Notes: generated by a model not told the origin, from the letters alone. A stretch of 64,000 bases of DNA from Flavobacterium selenitireducens (GCF_014748335.1 NZ_JAAVIY010000001.1:186001-250000), one strand, 5' to 3'. Numbered from the stretch's first letter, positions 25,143 through 34,700 are shown. Numbers and translations: made by a program.

Positions 25143-27716
25143 TCAGGCGGAATTTCTGCTGGCGTTCGTATTTCCGTAAAGCGAGCGCGTGACCAATTTT
25201 TCGTAGACCGCGATCAGCTTTTCGTCAGGTTGCGTTTGTTTGTGGATTTCGTTCAGGCGTTGAAGCGAGTATTGCTGGATGACGAGCAACGGCAACACGA
25301 TATGTTCGCGAATGTCGATCGAGGCTTTCCCGTCCGGATAATTTTCCATAAGCGTTTTATGGCCGGCGATCTTGAGCAACAGTCGTTTGGTTTCGAGATA
25401 TTCATCGTATATGACGCTCCAAAATGCGCCGAATTCCGCGTCGTCTTTCATATATGCCGTCAACGGAAAAAACGATTTGGCGAGTGACATCATGCTGTTT
25501 TCGAGCAGCGTCCGGACGAACAACGAGCGATCGAACAGCTCCTGTATCTTGTCCCATTTGCCGTTCTGCTCGAAATGCCGCAGGGCCGATCCGACTCCGA
25601 AAAAGCCGGGAACATTGATCTTCAGCATGCTCCAGGAGCCCACGAACGGAATGGCGCGCAAATCGCCGAAGTTAAGCTTGCTGCCCTTGTTGCGCTTGGC
25701 TGGCCGACTTCCGATATTGACCATCGAATAATATTTGAGCGCGCTCATTTCCTCAAGGAACGGCAGGAATTTCTCGTGCTCCTTGAACGTGGTGTATTTT
25801 TCGTATCCGACTTCGGAAAGTTCGTCCATCAACGCTTTATCGTCTTCAGAAAGATCGTTTTTGCGGTTCTCAAAAACCATATTGTTGATACCGGCGCTCA
25901 GCAAATTTTCGAGGTTGTATCGGCAGGAATCTTCGGTCCCGAAATTGGAACTGATCGTTTGCCCTTGTATCGTCAGCTGGATCTCGCGGTTTTCGATTCC
26001 CGAACCCTGTGAAGCATAAAATTTATGGGTTTTGCCGCCGCCTCTTGCCGGTGGGCCGCCGCGCCCGTCGAAAAAAATCACCTTGACGCCATATTTACGA
26101 GACATCCGGGTGATCGCTTCCTTAGCTTTGAAAATGCCCCAGTTCGCCATGAGGTAGCCGCCGTCTTTGGTGCCATCAGAAAAGCCGAGCATGACGGTTT
26201 GGATGCGGCCGCGTCGCTCGAGATGGGCGTTATAATCGCTGTTGGTGTACAATTGTTCCATGATGGCGTCGGCCCTTCTCAAATCTTCGACCGCTTCGAA
26301 CAGCGGCACGATGTCCACCGTAGGATTTTCCCATCCGATAAGCTTGAGCATCGCGAGCGTTTCCAGTACGTTGAGCGCACTTTCATTGTTGCTGATGATG
26401 TAGCGGTTGCAGGCAAGTTCGCCGCTTTTTTGTTGGATTTCACGCATTGCGCGCATGGAATCCAGGGTCATGTTGGCCATTTCGTCACCAATATCAGATG
26501 AAATTTCGTCCGTCCCGACCTTGGCGACTGTTTCGATGCGGACATCTTCTGGCTTTTCGGTATAATCGCCCGGAAGTTCCGAAACGCCGCTTTTGCTTAT
26601 CGTCCCGATCACTTCGTCGTGGATACGGCTGTTCTGCCGAATGTCGAGGGAAGCGAAATGGAAGCCGAACACCTGGATTTTATTGAGCAGGGCATCCACG
26701 TCTTCTACATATAACGACTGGTGCTGGTCTGCAATGATTTTTCGGATCTCGAGCAGGTTTTCGCGAAACTCGTTCGCCGAGAGATAGAGCGTTCCATCCG
26801 GACTGAATGCCGACCGGTAGACTTTGGCCTCGAGTTCGGCTACCATGACGTCGACCTTCGCAAACGTTATTTTGCGTCTTAGTTTTCTCATGTCGCGATA
26901 ATAGCACTTGAGTACCGAAGTCCGCAGGCGATCGGCGACTTTGTGCGTGATTTCGGTGGTGACGAACGGATTTCCGTCTCGGTCGCCTCCGGGCCAGAAT
27001 CCAAGGCTTAGGATCGGGCCTTTCATTTTTTGTCCCTGGTAAATGTTGCGGCAAATGAAGTTCACGATTTCCCCGCAGGTGTCATAAAACACGTTTTCGA
27101 GATACCAGATCAGGCTGACGGCTTCGTCATAAGGTGTCGGCTTTTCTTTTTGCAGGAATGGCGTCTTTCCGAGCTGGGACAATAACTGCTTGATTTCATA
27201 GAGATTGTCGTTTCGGATGGCATCGGTAAGATCGGTTATGATCCCGAGCACCGAACCGGGATAGAATTGCGTCGGATGGGCCGTCAACACTGTCCTGACC
27301 TTGAATTCATCGAGAAAGTCCCTTAGTTTTTTGCGGATGTCGGCAGCTTCGGATGCATCCCGTACCTCGCGCATCGAACCTTTGCCTTCCAGATTGTTTA
27401 CGATAGGGAAAGCGGCGTCTTCAATGGCGTCGAACAGTACGATCTGGCGCTCGACATATTGGATGAAACGGAACATAAGATCGATCTTGTCCTGCTCAGA
27501 AGGTGCGTCCATATATTTCGAGGCGAAAAAATTGACGATTTCTTCCGGGCTTTCCTCTTTCGAAAAACCTTTTTCACAAACTTCGGAAAACAGCGGTAAA
27601 AGGGCTCCTGTGTTGTAAATGTCGTCGAACGGCAAGGTCAGGAAGACGCTGTTGTAAACATTGTATTTAGAAAGGACGTTGCGCTCGAAACGCTCCATTT
27701 TGGGCAAAGTGTACAT
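25143..27716 (-). CDS. ppc: Phosphoenolpyruvate carboxylase
   Basis: An 857-residue PEP carboxylase, which makes oxaloacetate from PEP and bicarbonate to refill the TCA cycle. Family blocks are TVLTAHPTQFYPGSVLG with the catalytic histidine, LGFWPGGDRDGNPFV, the mobile loop FDGRGGPPARGGGKTH with the second histidine, and MLGFSDGTKDGGYLMANWG. The frame is open up to 27758, but that extension crosses the terminator of the upstream gene, so ATG 27716 is preferred. The protein is slightly shorter than the ~880-930 residues of enterobacterial forms, as usual in Bacteroidota. Confidence 0.96.
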   Translation of the reverse strand: MYTLPKMERFERNVLSKYNVYNSVFLTLPFDDIYNTGALLPLFSEVCEKGFSKEESPEEIVNFFASKYMDAPSEQDKIDLMFRFIQYVERQIVLFDAIEDAAFPIVNNLEGKGSMREVRDASEAADIRKKLRDFLDEFKVRTVLTAHPTQFYPGSVLGIITDLTDAIRNDNLYEIKQLLSQLGKTPFLQKEKPTPYDEAVSLIWYLENVFYDTCGEIVNFICRNIYQGQKMKGPILSLGFWPGGDRDGNPFVTTEITHKVADRLRTSVLKCYYRDMRKLRRKITFAKVDVMVAELEAKVYRSAFSPDGTLYLSANEFRENLLEIRKIIADQHQSLYVEDVDALLNKIQVFGFHFASLDIRQNSRIHDEVIGTISKSGVSELPGDYTEKPEDVRIETVAKVGTDEISSDIGDEMANMTLDSMRAMREIQQKSGELACNRYIISNNESALNVLETLAMLKLIGWENPTVDIVPLFEAVEDLRRADAIMEQLYTNSDYNAHLERRGRIQTVMLGFSDGTKDGGYLMANWGIFKAKEAITRMSRKYGVKVIFFDGRGGPPARGGGKTHKFYASQGSGIENREIQLTIQGQTISSNFGTEDSCRYNLENLLSAGINNMVFENRKNDLSEDDKALMDELSEVGYEKYTTFKEHEKFLPFLEEMSALKYYSMVNIGSRPAKRNKGSKLNFGDLRAIPFVGSWSMLKINVPGFFGVGSALRHFEQNGKWDKIQELFDRSLFVRTLLENSMMSLAKSFFPLTAYMKDDAEFGAFWSVIYDEYLETKRLLLKIAGHKTLMENYPDGKASIDIREHIVLPLLVIQQYSLQRLNEIHKQTQPDEKLIAVYEKLVTRSLYGNTNASRNSA

Positions 27717-27741
27717 TGTCTTGATTTTTGCTTTAAGGTAT

Positions 27742-27767
27742 AAAAAAACCCCGAACAACTGTCGGGG
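27742..27767 (-). terminator. Rho-independent terminator of the Lrp/AsnC gene
   Basis: On the minus strand CCCCGA pairs with TCGGGG around a 7-base loop and is followed by TTTTTTTAT. It lies between the regulator stop codon and the ppc start. Confidence 0.85.
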
Positions 27768-27792
27768 CTTGGGATTTTCATAAGTGTATGAA

Positions 27793-28272
27793 TTACATAT
27801 TCTTAAAGATCGTGTGCATCAGACGCTTTTTATCGTTTATGCTTTCTTCAAGCGAAATCATGGTTTCGGTGCGGTAAACGCCTTCGATATCGTCTATCAT
27901 GAAGATAACGTCCTTGGCGTGTTTGGTGTCCTTGGCGCGAATCTTACAGAAAATATTAAATTTTCCGGTCGTGACGTGAGCCACGGTGACAAAAGGGATT
28001 TCGTTGATGCGTTCCAGGACGAATTTTGTCTGGGATGTATTGTTCAGGAATACCCCGACATAAGCGATGAACGAATATCCGAGCTTTTCGTAGTCAAGTG
28101 TCAACGATGAACCCATGATGATTCCGGCATCTTCCATTTTCTTGACCCTTACGTGAACCGTTCCGGCAGAAATAAGTAATTTTTTAGCGATGTCAGTGAA
28201 GGGAACTCTTGTGTTGTCGATCAACATATCAAGGATTTGATGGTCAACTTCATCCAAACGAAACTTGCTCAT
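27793..28272 (-). CDS. Lrp/AsnC family transcriptional regulator
   Basis: A 159-residue regulator. The N-terminal winged helix-turn-helix (VDHQILDMLIDNTRVPFTDIAKKLLISAGTVHVRVKKMEDAGII) is followed by an RAM effector domain (FIAYVGVFLNNTSQTKFVLERI through DDIEGVYRTETMISLEES). Members respond to amino acids and control amino acid metabolism as octamers. It stands alone with a strong terminator, and close homologues are highly conserved in Flavobacterium. The target and ligand cannot be deduced from this window. Confidence 0.93.
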   Translation of the reverse strand: MSKFRLDEVDHQILDMLIDNTRVPFTDIAKKLLISAGTVHVRVKKMEDAGIIMGSSLTLDYEKLGYSFIAYVGVFLNNTSQTKFVLERINEIPFVTVAHVTTGKFNIFCKIRAKDTKHAKDVIFMIDDIEGVYRTETMISLEESINDKKRLMHTIFKNM

Positions 28273-28356
28273 AATGTGTATTTGTTTTTATCGGTATGTA
28301 AAATTGTCTTAGCAGTACAAAAGAAATATTTTTTATTTAATAAAAAAACGAAAAGA

Positions 28357-29511
28357 CTACATTTTTTTTAAGCCATTAACAATTTTAACATCGTTTCCTA
28401 GGTAAAAATTGGCTTTTTGGCCGATTTCGGGAAAATTATGGGCGTCATTCCTAAAAATTCGACCGTCCGCATTTATCTCGATATGTCCGTAGTGATTTTC
28501 TAAATTCCCTACCTGGACGATATATGCGTCGAACCCGATGGTTTTCCCTACAAGCTCTTCTTTGTATTGCGCGGCAAAATTCGTATTTTTTTCAATACCA
28601 TCATAATTCACGTTGACATTTCTATACACAAAATCAAAAAATACTGTTTTATTTTGAGGAATGTTCAAATAATCATCGATTGCATTAGCAACTATATCGT
28701 TTTCGGAAAGATACTGAAACCCAGACAAAAGTGACACAAAGAAATAGAACCTGGTTTGTTCTCTTTGATAATCGGATGGATAATGTCCGGCCTCGATCAA
28801 AACCGTAGGGATGCCCCTGAACTGGAAGTTGTCTCCGACGCAATTGATGTTGAACGAATCGTCGAACCGCCCGACCTGGCCCGGAATCAATGCCTGCAAG
28901 ACCGCGTTCATCCCGACGATCACCTCTACCGCCTTTTGTCTGCACGCATTCATGTCGCAATTGTGATTGAACGCCGGGGATAGGAAAGAAATCGTGGCGG
29001 GTCGGCCGGTGTCGCCAACGCCAAATATCGTGCGCTGATCGTGCAAATTGTAGCAAATTTCGGGTTCGAATTCTTCAAAGAGCTCCACAAGCGCACGGCT
29101 CTCGGGTTGGGTAAGCTCGTGAAAATCCCGGTTGAGATCAATGCCTGCAGCGTTTTCCCGAGTGTAGGCTTTCGCGCCGTCGGGATTGAGCATCGGTACA
29201 AAGCAAAACGTGAATTCCGATAGTAATTTTCGTGCTGGTTCCGACTTGCCGCAAAGAAAGTTGAAAACATCGAACAACGCCTTTGTAGCTGTCGTTTCAT
29301 TTCCATGCATTTGCGACCACAGCAAAATTCTGCGCGGGCCGCTGCCCACTTTATACGACAATAGCGGCAGGCCATTGACGGAATTCCCGACCGATTTTAC
29401 CATTCCGTGCGAACTGTGCTGCTTTAAAAGCGGTAAAATGTCGTCCAAGGTGACATAACGGCCGCTGATTGCGTTTTCTTTACAGGCATCGAATAATTCG
29501 CGGTATTCCAT
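28357..29511 (-). CDS. M14-family zinc carboxypeptidase
   Basis: A 384-residue metallopeptidase of the M14 fold without a signal peptide. Zinc ligands are seen in SQMHGNETTATKAL (HxxE near residue 69) and in the third histidine of YNLHDQRTIFG; the substrate-binding NPDGAKAYTRENAAGIDLNRDF is typical, and LIEAGHYP holds the likely catalytic glutamate near residue 241. The C-terminal ~110 residues form an extra beta domain seen in flavobacterial homologues. It probably trims peptides in the cytoplasm; the substrate is unknown. Its promoter element is 17 bp upstream of the ATG. Confidence 0.9.
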   Translation of the reverse strand: MEYRELFDACKENAISGRYVTLDDILPLLKQHSSHGMVKSVGNSVNGLPLLSYKVGSGPRRILLWSQMHGNETTATKALFDVFNFLCGKSEPARKLLSEFTFCFVPMLNPDGAKAYTRENAAGIDLNRDFHELTQPESRALVELFEEFEPEICYNLHDQRTIFGVGDTGRPATISFLSPAFNHNCDMNACRQKAVEVIVGMNAVLQALIPGQVGRFDDSFNINCVGDNFQFRGIPTVLIEAGHYPSDYQREQTRFYFFVSLLSGFQYLSENDIVANAIDDYLNIPQNKTVFFDFVYRNVNVNYDGIEKNTNFAAQYKEELVGKTIGFDAYIVQVGNLENHYGHIEINADGRIFRNDAHNFPEIGQKANFYLGNDVKIVNGLKKM

Positions 29512-29527
29512 CTTTCCAGGTTTTGCC

Positions 29528-29535
29528 CAAAGTTA
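29528..29535 (-). promoter_or_regulatory. Bacteroidota -7 promoter element (M14 peptidase)
   Basis: TAACTTTG on the minus strand, exact TAnnTTTG, 17 bp upstream of the ATG; 19 bp further upstream is TTC instead of TTG, inside the arm of an inverted repeat. Confidence 0.5.
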
Positions 29536-29554
29536 CGCAACCCATTTAAAATGC

Positions 29555-29585
29555 GAAACCCTCGACGTGGCGCGCCAAGGGTTTC
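29555..29585. repeat. Inverted repeat with inner 10-bp palindrome
   Basis: GAAACCCT (29555-29562) and AGGGTTTC (29578-29585) flank cgacg and the palindrome TGGCGCGCCA (29568-29577). It overlaps the -33 position of the M14 peptidase promoter in a divergent intergenic region. Confidence 0.6.
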
Positions 29586-29788
29586 AGAACCAATAAAACA
29601 AACACAAATTAGGTTATGCTAAAACTTTTAACCTATATGCCCATTTACGTGAAACTTAGGGTTTTGGTTTTGGCTACGTAATTAATTATGAATAATCGAT
29701 AATGGAAATGAATAATTAGGGAAAGGACACTGGCGTTGCGCAATAAACCGAATCAAGTCCAAAAAAACTATTTTTACAAAAAAAAACA

Positions 29789-30451
29789 ATGCTCCGGCGT
29801 CTTTTCAGTTACCTCCTGCCTATCAATATTCACAATCGGAAATCTTCGGTGAGCAAGACAATAGAGGTCACCTGGGCCAACGGGCAGCTTGTTCTCGATT
29901 CAAAAAACACCAATTATTCCTACGGAAGCCTGCAACGCGTCCTCAAACTGGGATTGCGCAACATTGGGTTTGAAAAAGTCGCCAAAATGCGCGAAATACT
30001 GGTGCTGGGCGTCGCCGGAGGAAGCGTCATCAAAACCCTTACCCAGGATATTGGCTGCAGCGGCAACATCACTGGAGTCGAGATCGATCCTGACATCATA
30101 AAAGTCGCGAACGAATATTTCGGCCTTGACCAAGTCCCAAACTGCAAAATCGTGATCGACGACGCCTTTGAGTTTGTGCTCAAGACAAAACAACATTACG
30201 ACCTAATTATCGTAGACGTTTTCCGCGATACTGAAATGCCCAATTTTCTTTTCCAGAAATTCTTTGCCGAACGCCTGGGATTCCTGCTCAACAAGAACGG
30301 CTTCATCCTGTTCAACACTATGACCCTCAATGGGAAACACGATGCCCGAAACGTGGAGTATTTAACGCATTTCCCAGTGCCAAACTTCGCGGCGCGCACC
30401 ATTCCACGCGTTGAAAACCATAACGAAGTCATAATCATCGAAAAACTCTAA
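29789..30451 (+). CDS. Spermidine synthase-like SAM-fold protein
   Basis: A 220-residue Rossmann-fold methyltransferase/spermidine synthase-like protein. The S-adenosyl-binding loop is ILVLGVAGGSVIKTL near residue 70, followed by GVEIDPDIIKVANEYFGL and DDAFEFV (adenine contact), then YDLIIVDVF. True spermidine synthases have a polyamine-binding aspartate and gatekeeping loop that are not obvious here, so the chemistry is uncertain. There is no separate decarboxylated-SAM gene (speD) in the window. It is divergent from the M14 peptidase and is followed closely by an NTF2-like gene. Confidence 0.8.
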   Translation: MLRRLFSYLLPINIHNRKSSVSKTIEVTWANGQLVLDSKNTNYSYGSLQRVLKLGLRNIGFEKVAKMREILVLGVAGGSVIKTLTQDIGCSGNITGVEIDPDIIKVANEYFGLDQVPNCKIVIDDAFEFVLKTKQHYDLIIVDVFRDTEMPNFLFQKFFAERLGFLLNKNGFILFNTMTLNGKHDARNVEYLTHFPVPNFAARTIPRVENHNEVIIIEKL

Positions 30452-30493
30452 ACCAAAATCATTACATTTAAGAACCTTGAAAACCCTTCTTGA

Positions 30494-30973
30494 ATGAATC
30501 CACACGAACAGCTTATTGAGGAATTTTACGCCGCTTTTGCCGCACACGAGCCCGAAACCATGGCCAGTTGCTACCATCCTGAAATCGTGTTTTGCGATCC
30601 AGCGTTCGGCGCCTTACACGGCAAAGATGCATCCGATATGTGGCGCATGCTCATCTGGCGAAGCAAAGGGCAGTTGTCAATTTCGTTTTCCGATATCAAA
30701 GCCGACCAGGAATACGGTTCGGCGAATTGGATTGCAACCTATCCGTTTTCGAAAACCGGACGCCTGGTCACAAACGAAGTCACCGCCAACTTTACGTTCC
30801 GCGACGGATTGATCGCAAGTCACAGCGACGATTTCAACTTCAGCCTGTGGAGCAGACAGGCGTTCGGCTTTACCGGATGGCTTTTCGGAAACACCTCTTT
30901 TTTCCGCAAGAAAGTGCGCAATCAGGCGGTCTCGGCGCTGCGCAATTTCCAGGCGAAACACAACAACCTATGA
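30494..30973 (+). CDS. NTF2-like (SnoaL-type) protein
   Basis: A 159-residue NTF2-like fold protein: N-terminal helix (HEQLIEEFYAAFAAHEPETMASCYHPEIVFCDPAFG) followed by strands (LSISFSDIKAD, VTANFTFRDGLIASHSDDF) and a C-terminal basic helix. Relatives are annotated as ketosteroid-isomerase-like proteins of unknown role. The stop codon overlaps the start of the acyl-CoA oxidase-like gene (ATGA at 30970-30973), so it is in an operon with it and may be linked to lipid or acyl-CoA metabolism. Confidence 0.8.
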   Translation: MNPHEQLIEEFYAAFAAHEPETMASCYHPEIVFCDPAFGALHGKDASDMWRMLIWRSKGQLSISFSDIKADQEYGSANWIATYPFSKTGRLVTNEVTANFTFRDGLIASHSDDFNFSLWSRQAFGFTGWLFGNTSFFRKKVRNQAVSALRNFQAKHNNL

Positions 30974-33225
30974 CGAAAGCATTTTACCCACTGCTCTATC
31001 TGGCTTGGTCGGACGACTTGCTGACGCAAAAAGAATTCGAATCCATTCGAGGATTTTTGGCCGCACAATCGTGGCTTCCGGAGGCAGATCGTTCGGAATT
31101 GCTATCCAAAGTCGACTTTTCGAATCCGCCTGCCCGCGAGGAGCTGGCACGTTGGAAAACCGCCGCCCATGAAGTGTTGGCCCGGGAAGAAAACGTGCGC
31201 TCGCTTTTCAGTCTTTCCTATGAACTATCCGGTAAGGATACGGCGTTCATGAAGGCGCGGAACGGTTTCGTACAGCTTGAGAACGAGCTCGGCATTTTGG
31301 GCGAAGAAATGCTCGATAGTTTCCGGTCTCCGGAGAACACGCTAACGTCGCGACACGACACGGTTTACGGTTTCGACGTCGGACGGATGCAGGCTATTTT
31401 GGATGGGGACGAAGCAGCAATTGCCGAAAAGGTAAAACAAATCCTGACGCGCGCTGATTTTGCTTATTTCACCTCGACCGACGTAACGGCCTATCGCGAA
31501 AAAGTTTACGACTGGTGTAAGACGTTAGCCGACGAAAATCTCGGCAATATGGCATTCCCTAAGGAATTTGGAGGCGGTGGCGACATGAAAGGTTATTTCG
31601 CGTTGATGGAAAATCTCAGTTATCACGACTTGAGCCTCGTCATCAAATTTGGCGTGCAGTTCGGCCTTTGGGGCATGAGCGTATTCTTTTTGGGTACCGA
31701 GAAACACCATCGCAACTACCTTGAAAAAATCGGTTCACTCGCGCTTCCCGGCTGCTTTGCGATGACGGAGACCCACCACGGCTCCAATGTAAAAGGGTTG
31801 CGGACCACGGCAACTTACGATCATGCCAGTCAAACCTTTACCATCAATACACCGACGCAAAACGACCAGAAAGAATATATCGGCAACGCGGCCAGACACG
31901 GACAAATGGCCACGGTTTTCGCCAAACTTATCCTTGACGGAAAAGATTATGGCATCAATGCCTTCATCGTCCCGATTCGCAATGCAGACGGTTCACCCAT
32001 CGCCGGCGTTACCATTTCAGATTGTGGGCTTAAAATGGGGCTCAACGGCGTCGACAACGGCAAAATCCATTTCGATAACGTCGTGATTCCCAAAGAAAAC
32101 ATGCTCGACAAGTTCGCGTCGGTAAACGAAACCGGGGAATTTGAGAGCCCGATCCCGAGTGACAACAGGCGTTTCTTTACCATGCTCGGCACCTTGGTCG
32201 GCGGGCGGATCGGCATCCCGAGATCGGCACTCGCCGCTATGAAATCCGGGCTTGCGATCGCCATCCGATATAGCGATCGCAGGCGGCAGTTCGGCCCTGA
32301 AGGCGGATCGGAAGTCCCCATCCTGAACTACCGCATGCACCAACGACGGCTCATGCCCTATCTCGCCAAATCGTACGCGTTGCACTTCGCCTTGCGCTAC
32401 CTGACCGATCGCTTTTTGAACCGAAGAGAAGAAGAAATGCAGGAAATAGAGGCGCTCGCAGCCGGAATGAAGTCGTACACGACCTGGACCGTGCGCGACG
32501 GTTTGCAGGAGTGCCGCGAAGCCATTGGCGGAAAAGGTTATTTGTCTGAAAATCGCATCGACGCACTAAAAAACGATACCGAGATCTACACGACCTTTGA
32601 AGGCGACAATACCGTGCTGATGCAATTGGTGGCCAAAAGCAGGTTGTCCGAGTTCCGGAAAGAGTTCGGAAAGCTCGACATGGCGGGAATGATCACATAT
32701 GTGTATGAAAATGCGAAGACCGTCGTGGCCGAAAAAAATCCGATTGCGACGCGAAAAACAGACGAGGCCCACCTGCTCGATTACGAATTCCATCACCAGG
32801 CCTTCGCCTATCGCGAAAAAACGATACTCGCATCGGCCGCCCGCCGCCTCAAAAAGCTTATCGACAGCGGAATGGATCCGTATGACGCTTTTAACGTCGC
32901 CCAACATCAGATGATGGACGTGGCAGGTGCCTATCTGGAGCGCGTCATCCTGGAACGGTTCCAATCGGCGATAAGCGAGGTTTCAGATGACGGATCCAAA
33001 TACAGGCTCGTGGCCCTGCGCAACCTCTTCGCATTGCATCAGATCGAAACGCACAAAGGCTGGTATCTCGAAGATGGTTACATGGAAAGCCCGAAAACGA
33101 AAGCGGTTCGAAAACTCGTCAACCAATTGTGCTGGGACATTCGCAAGGACGCCGTACCTTTGGTGGAAGCTTATGGCATTCCCGATTCTTGCCTCGGAGC
33201 CGAAATCCTTACAAAACCGATTTGA
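30970..33225 (+). CDS. Acyl-CoA oxidase/dehydrogenase-like flavoprotein
   Basis: A 751-residue FAD-dependent enzyme of the acyl-CoA dehydrogenase superfamily, closest in layout to acyl-CoA oxidases. It has an N-terminal alpha domain (~1-270), MTETHHGSNVKGLRT near residue 262 (flavin and substrate contact), a beta domain with GLKMGLNGVDNG, and IYTTFEGDNTVLMQLVAK near residue 540. A long C-terminal helical domain follows. It would introduce the trans-2 double bond in fatty acyl-CoA. The frame is open far upstream, but ATG 30970 overlaps the upstream stop codon in the ATGA manner and begins the normal N-terminus. Confidence 0.88.
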   Translation: MTKAFYPLLYLAWSDDLLTQKEFESIRGFLAAQSWLPEADRSELLSKVDFSNPPAREELARWKTAAHEVLAREENVRSLFSLSYELSGKDTAFMKARNGFVQLENELGILGEEMLDSFRSPENTLTSRHDTVYGFDVGRMQAILDGDEAAIAEKVKQILTRADFAYFTSTDVTAYREKVYDWCKTLADENLGNMAFPKEFGGGGDMKGYFALMENLSYHDLSLVIKFGVQFGLWGMSVFFLGTEKHHRNYLEKIGSLALPGCFAMTETHHGSNVKGLRTTATYDHASQTFTINTPTQNDQKEYIGNAARHGQMATVFAKLILDGKDYGINAFIVPIRNADGSPIAGVTISDCGLKMGLNGVDNGKIHFDNVVIPKENMLDKFASVNETGEFESPIPSDNRRFFTMLGTLVGGRIGIPRSALAAMKSGLAIAIRYSDRRRQFGPEGGSEVPILNYRMHQRRLMPYLAKSYALHFALRYLTDRFLNRREEEMQEIEALAAGMKSYTTWTVRDGLQECREAIGGKGYLSENRIDALKNDTEIYTTFEGDNTVLMQLVAKSRLSEFRKEFGKLDMAGMITYVYENAKTVVAEKNPIATRKTDEAHLLDYEFHHQAFAYREKTILASAARRLKKLIDSGMDPYDAFNVAQHQMMDVAGAYLERVILERFQSAISEVSDDGSKYRLVALRNLFALHQIETHKGWYLEDGYMESPKTKAVRKLVNQLCWDIRKDAVPLVEAYGIPDSCLGAEILTKPI

Positions 33226-33228
33226 TTT

Positions 33229-33648
33229 ATGCGTGGAAAATTGCTGATTTTAGTGTTTTTCTTGTTTACGGATGCTGTCGTATTTTCCCAAACCGTTGCA
33301 GCGAACGAGCCGCAGTCACTGACGTTGGAGCAGTTCAACACCCTTGTTGACCGATCGATCGCCGTGCTCAAGACCAAAACCGCCATTTCGATGACCGAAA
33401 AGGAACACATTGGCATCATGATGAGCATCAACACCTTGACTTTCACGCTTGACGGCAACCGGAAACGCATTTACACAGATGGACGTTATCGTCAACTTGA
33501 AGACACCGTCAGGTCCAAGAATTACATGAAGGAAGCCATGAAGGTTTTCCCGGACTGCATTCCGAAAGGATTGGGCGTCTATTTCCCGAAACTCAATGTG
33601 GAGTTTTACGGGACACCGTCGGAAAAATACCGGTTTAAGATAATCTGA
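33229..33648 (+). CDS. Small secreted hypothetical protein
   Basis: A 139-residue protein with a signal peptide (MRGKLLILVFFLFTDAVVFSQ) and no recognised domain. The mature region is mostly helical and charged (SMTEKEHIGIMMSINTL, RYRQLEDTVRSKNYMKEAMK) and ends in a short strand. It starts 3 bp after the acyl-CoA oxidase-like stop codon, so it is translated from the same mRNA. Gene order suggests only a loose link. The function is unknown. Confidence 0.6.
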   Translation: MRGKLLILVFFLFTDAVVFSQTVAANEPQSLTLEQFNTLVDRSIAVLKTKTAISMTEKEHIGIMMSINTLTFTLDGNRKRIYTDGRYRQLEDTVRSKNYMKEAMKVFPDCIPKGLGVYFPKLNVEFYGTPSEKYRFKII

Positions 33649-33713
33649 CCGTAAATCCGGGTTGGACTTGTTGCGGAAACCGCTATTTTTATCGGATTCA
33701 TTGCTGACTGTAT

Positions 33714-34700
33714 ATGCATACGGGAAAACGATACTCGCTTTGGGAATTCCTGGCTTGGACCAGGCGCGACATTTATCTGCTTTTTGCCATCGGTACAATT
33801 CCGACGCTGATCTATATGGTTGTCGGATGGCACTGGATCGCCATTCCCTGGGTGCCGATCGCCCTTGTGGGAACGGCTGCAGCTTTCATCATCGGATTCA
33901 AAAATACCCAGACGTATAATCGCCTATGGGAGGCGAGGCAAATTTGGGGCGCTATCGTCAACACAAGCCGAACCTGGGGCATTGTTTCACGCGATTTCGT
34001 AAACGCCGATCGCCACACCCAGGAAACATTCATGTTGCGTCATTGCGCCTGGTTGACGGCTTTGCGCTATCAGCTTCGTGAGCAACGCAATTGGGAAAAC
34101 TGGGACAAGCCGCATTTTAAGGAATACAGGAAAAATTACAGTGTTCCCGAGTGGGAAACCGCGCTTGAGGAAGAACTGCGGCAATATCTGCCATAAGACG
34201 AACTGAAATACATCCTGGCCAAGAAAAACCGGGCCACGCAAATCCTGTCGCTCCAATCCAAAAACCTCAAAAATCTCAGGCAACGCAACCAAATCGCAGC
34301 GTTCGAATACGTGGAACTTTCAAGGACACTGTCTCAACTTTACGATCACCAAGGCCGTTGCGAACGCATCAAAAATTTTCCCTATCCGCGACAGTTCGCT
34401 AGTATTTCACTATTTTTTGTGTGGCTTTTCGTTTTGATGCTTCCACTTGGTATGCTTAACGAATTCTCGAAGATTCACCCTGATTGTTCCTGGTTCGCCA
34501 TTCCATTCAGCACTATCGTTTCCTGGGTTTTCACTACGATGGATCGCGTTGGGGAAGCCACCGAGAATCCGTTTGAGGGCGGGCCAAACGACATCCCAAT
34601 GGCCAGCATGAGCCGTACCATCGAGATCGACCTGCGTGAAATGCTGGAGCAAACCGAACTTCCTCCGGCGATTGCTCCTAATAACAACATCGTATTGTAA
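33714..34700 (+). pseudogene. Bestrophin-family channel gene with an in-frame premature stop
   Basis: A 328-codon frame for a UPF0187/bestrophin-type anion channel. The first part (33714-34196) has the TM1 region (LAWTRRDIYLLFAIGTIPTLIY), FKNTQTYNRLWEARQIWGAIVNTSRTW and ends at TAA (34194-34196) after QYLP. The same frame then continues without interruption to 34700 with DELKYILAKKNRATQIL, helices near LFFVWLFVLMLPLGML, and a family-like PFEGGPNDIPMASMSRTIEIDLREML. One base change (for example GAA to TAA) would explain it. If real, the product is a 160-residue N-terminal fragment without the channel tail. The internal frame is intact, so the loss is recent or a sequence error. Confidence 0.8.

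Noticed and set aside
29689..29788. A-rich stretch before the spermidine synthase-like gene as an origin-type region
   Set aside because: It is only a short AT-rich promoter region; no DnaA-box cluster was found.
30592..33225. 877-codon acyl-CoA oxidase frame starting at 30592
   Set aside because: The first 126 codons overlap the NTF2-like gene in another frame; ATG 30970 gives the family N-terminus with an ATGA overlap.
34194..34196. Programmed stop or readthrough in the bestrophin gene
   Set aside because: No conserved readthrough context (such as a following CARYYA) or selenocysteine/pyrrolysine signal is visible; a plain nonsense mutation is simpler.
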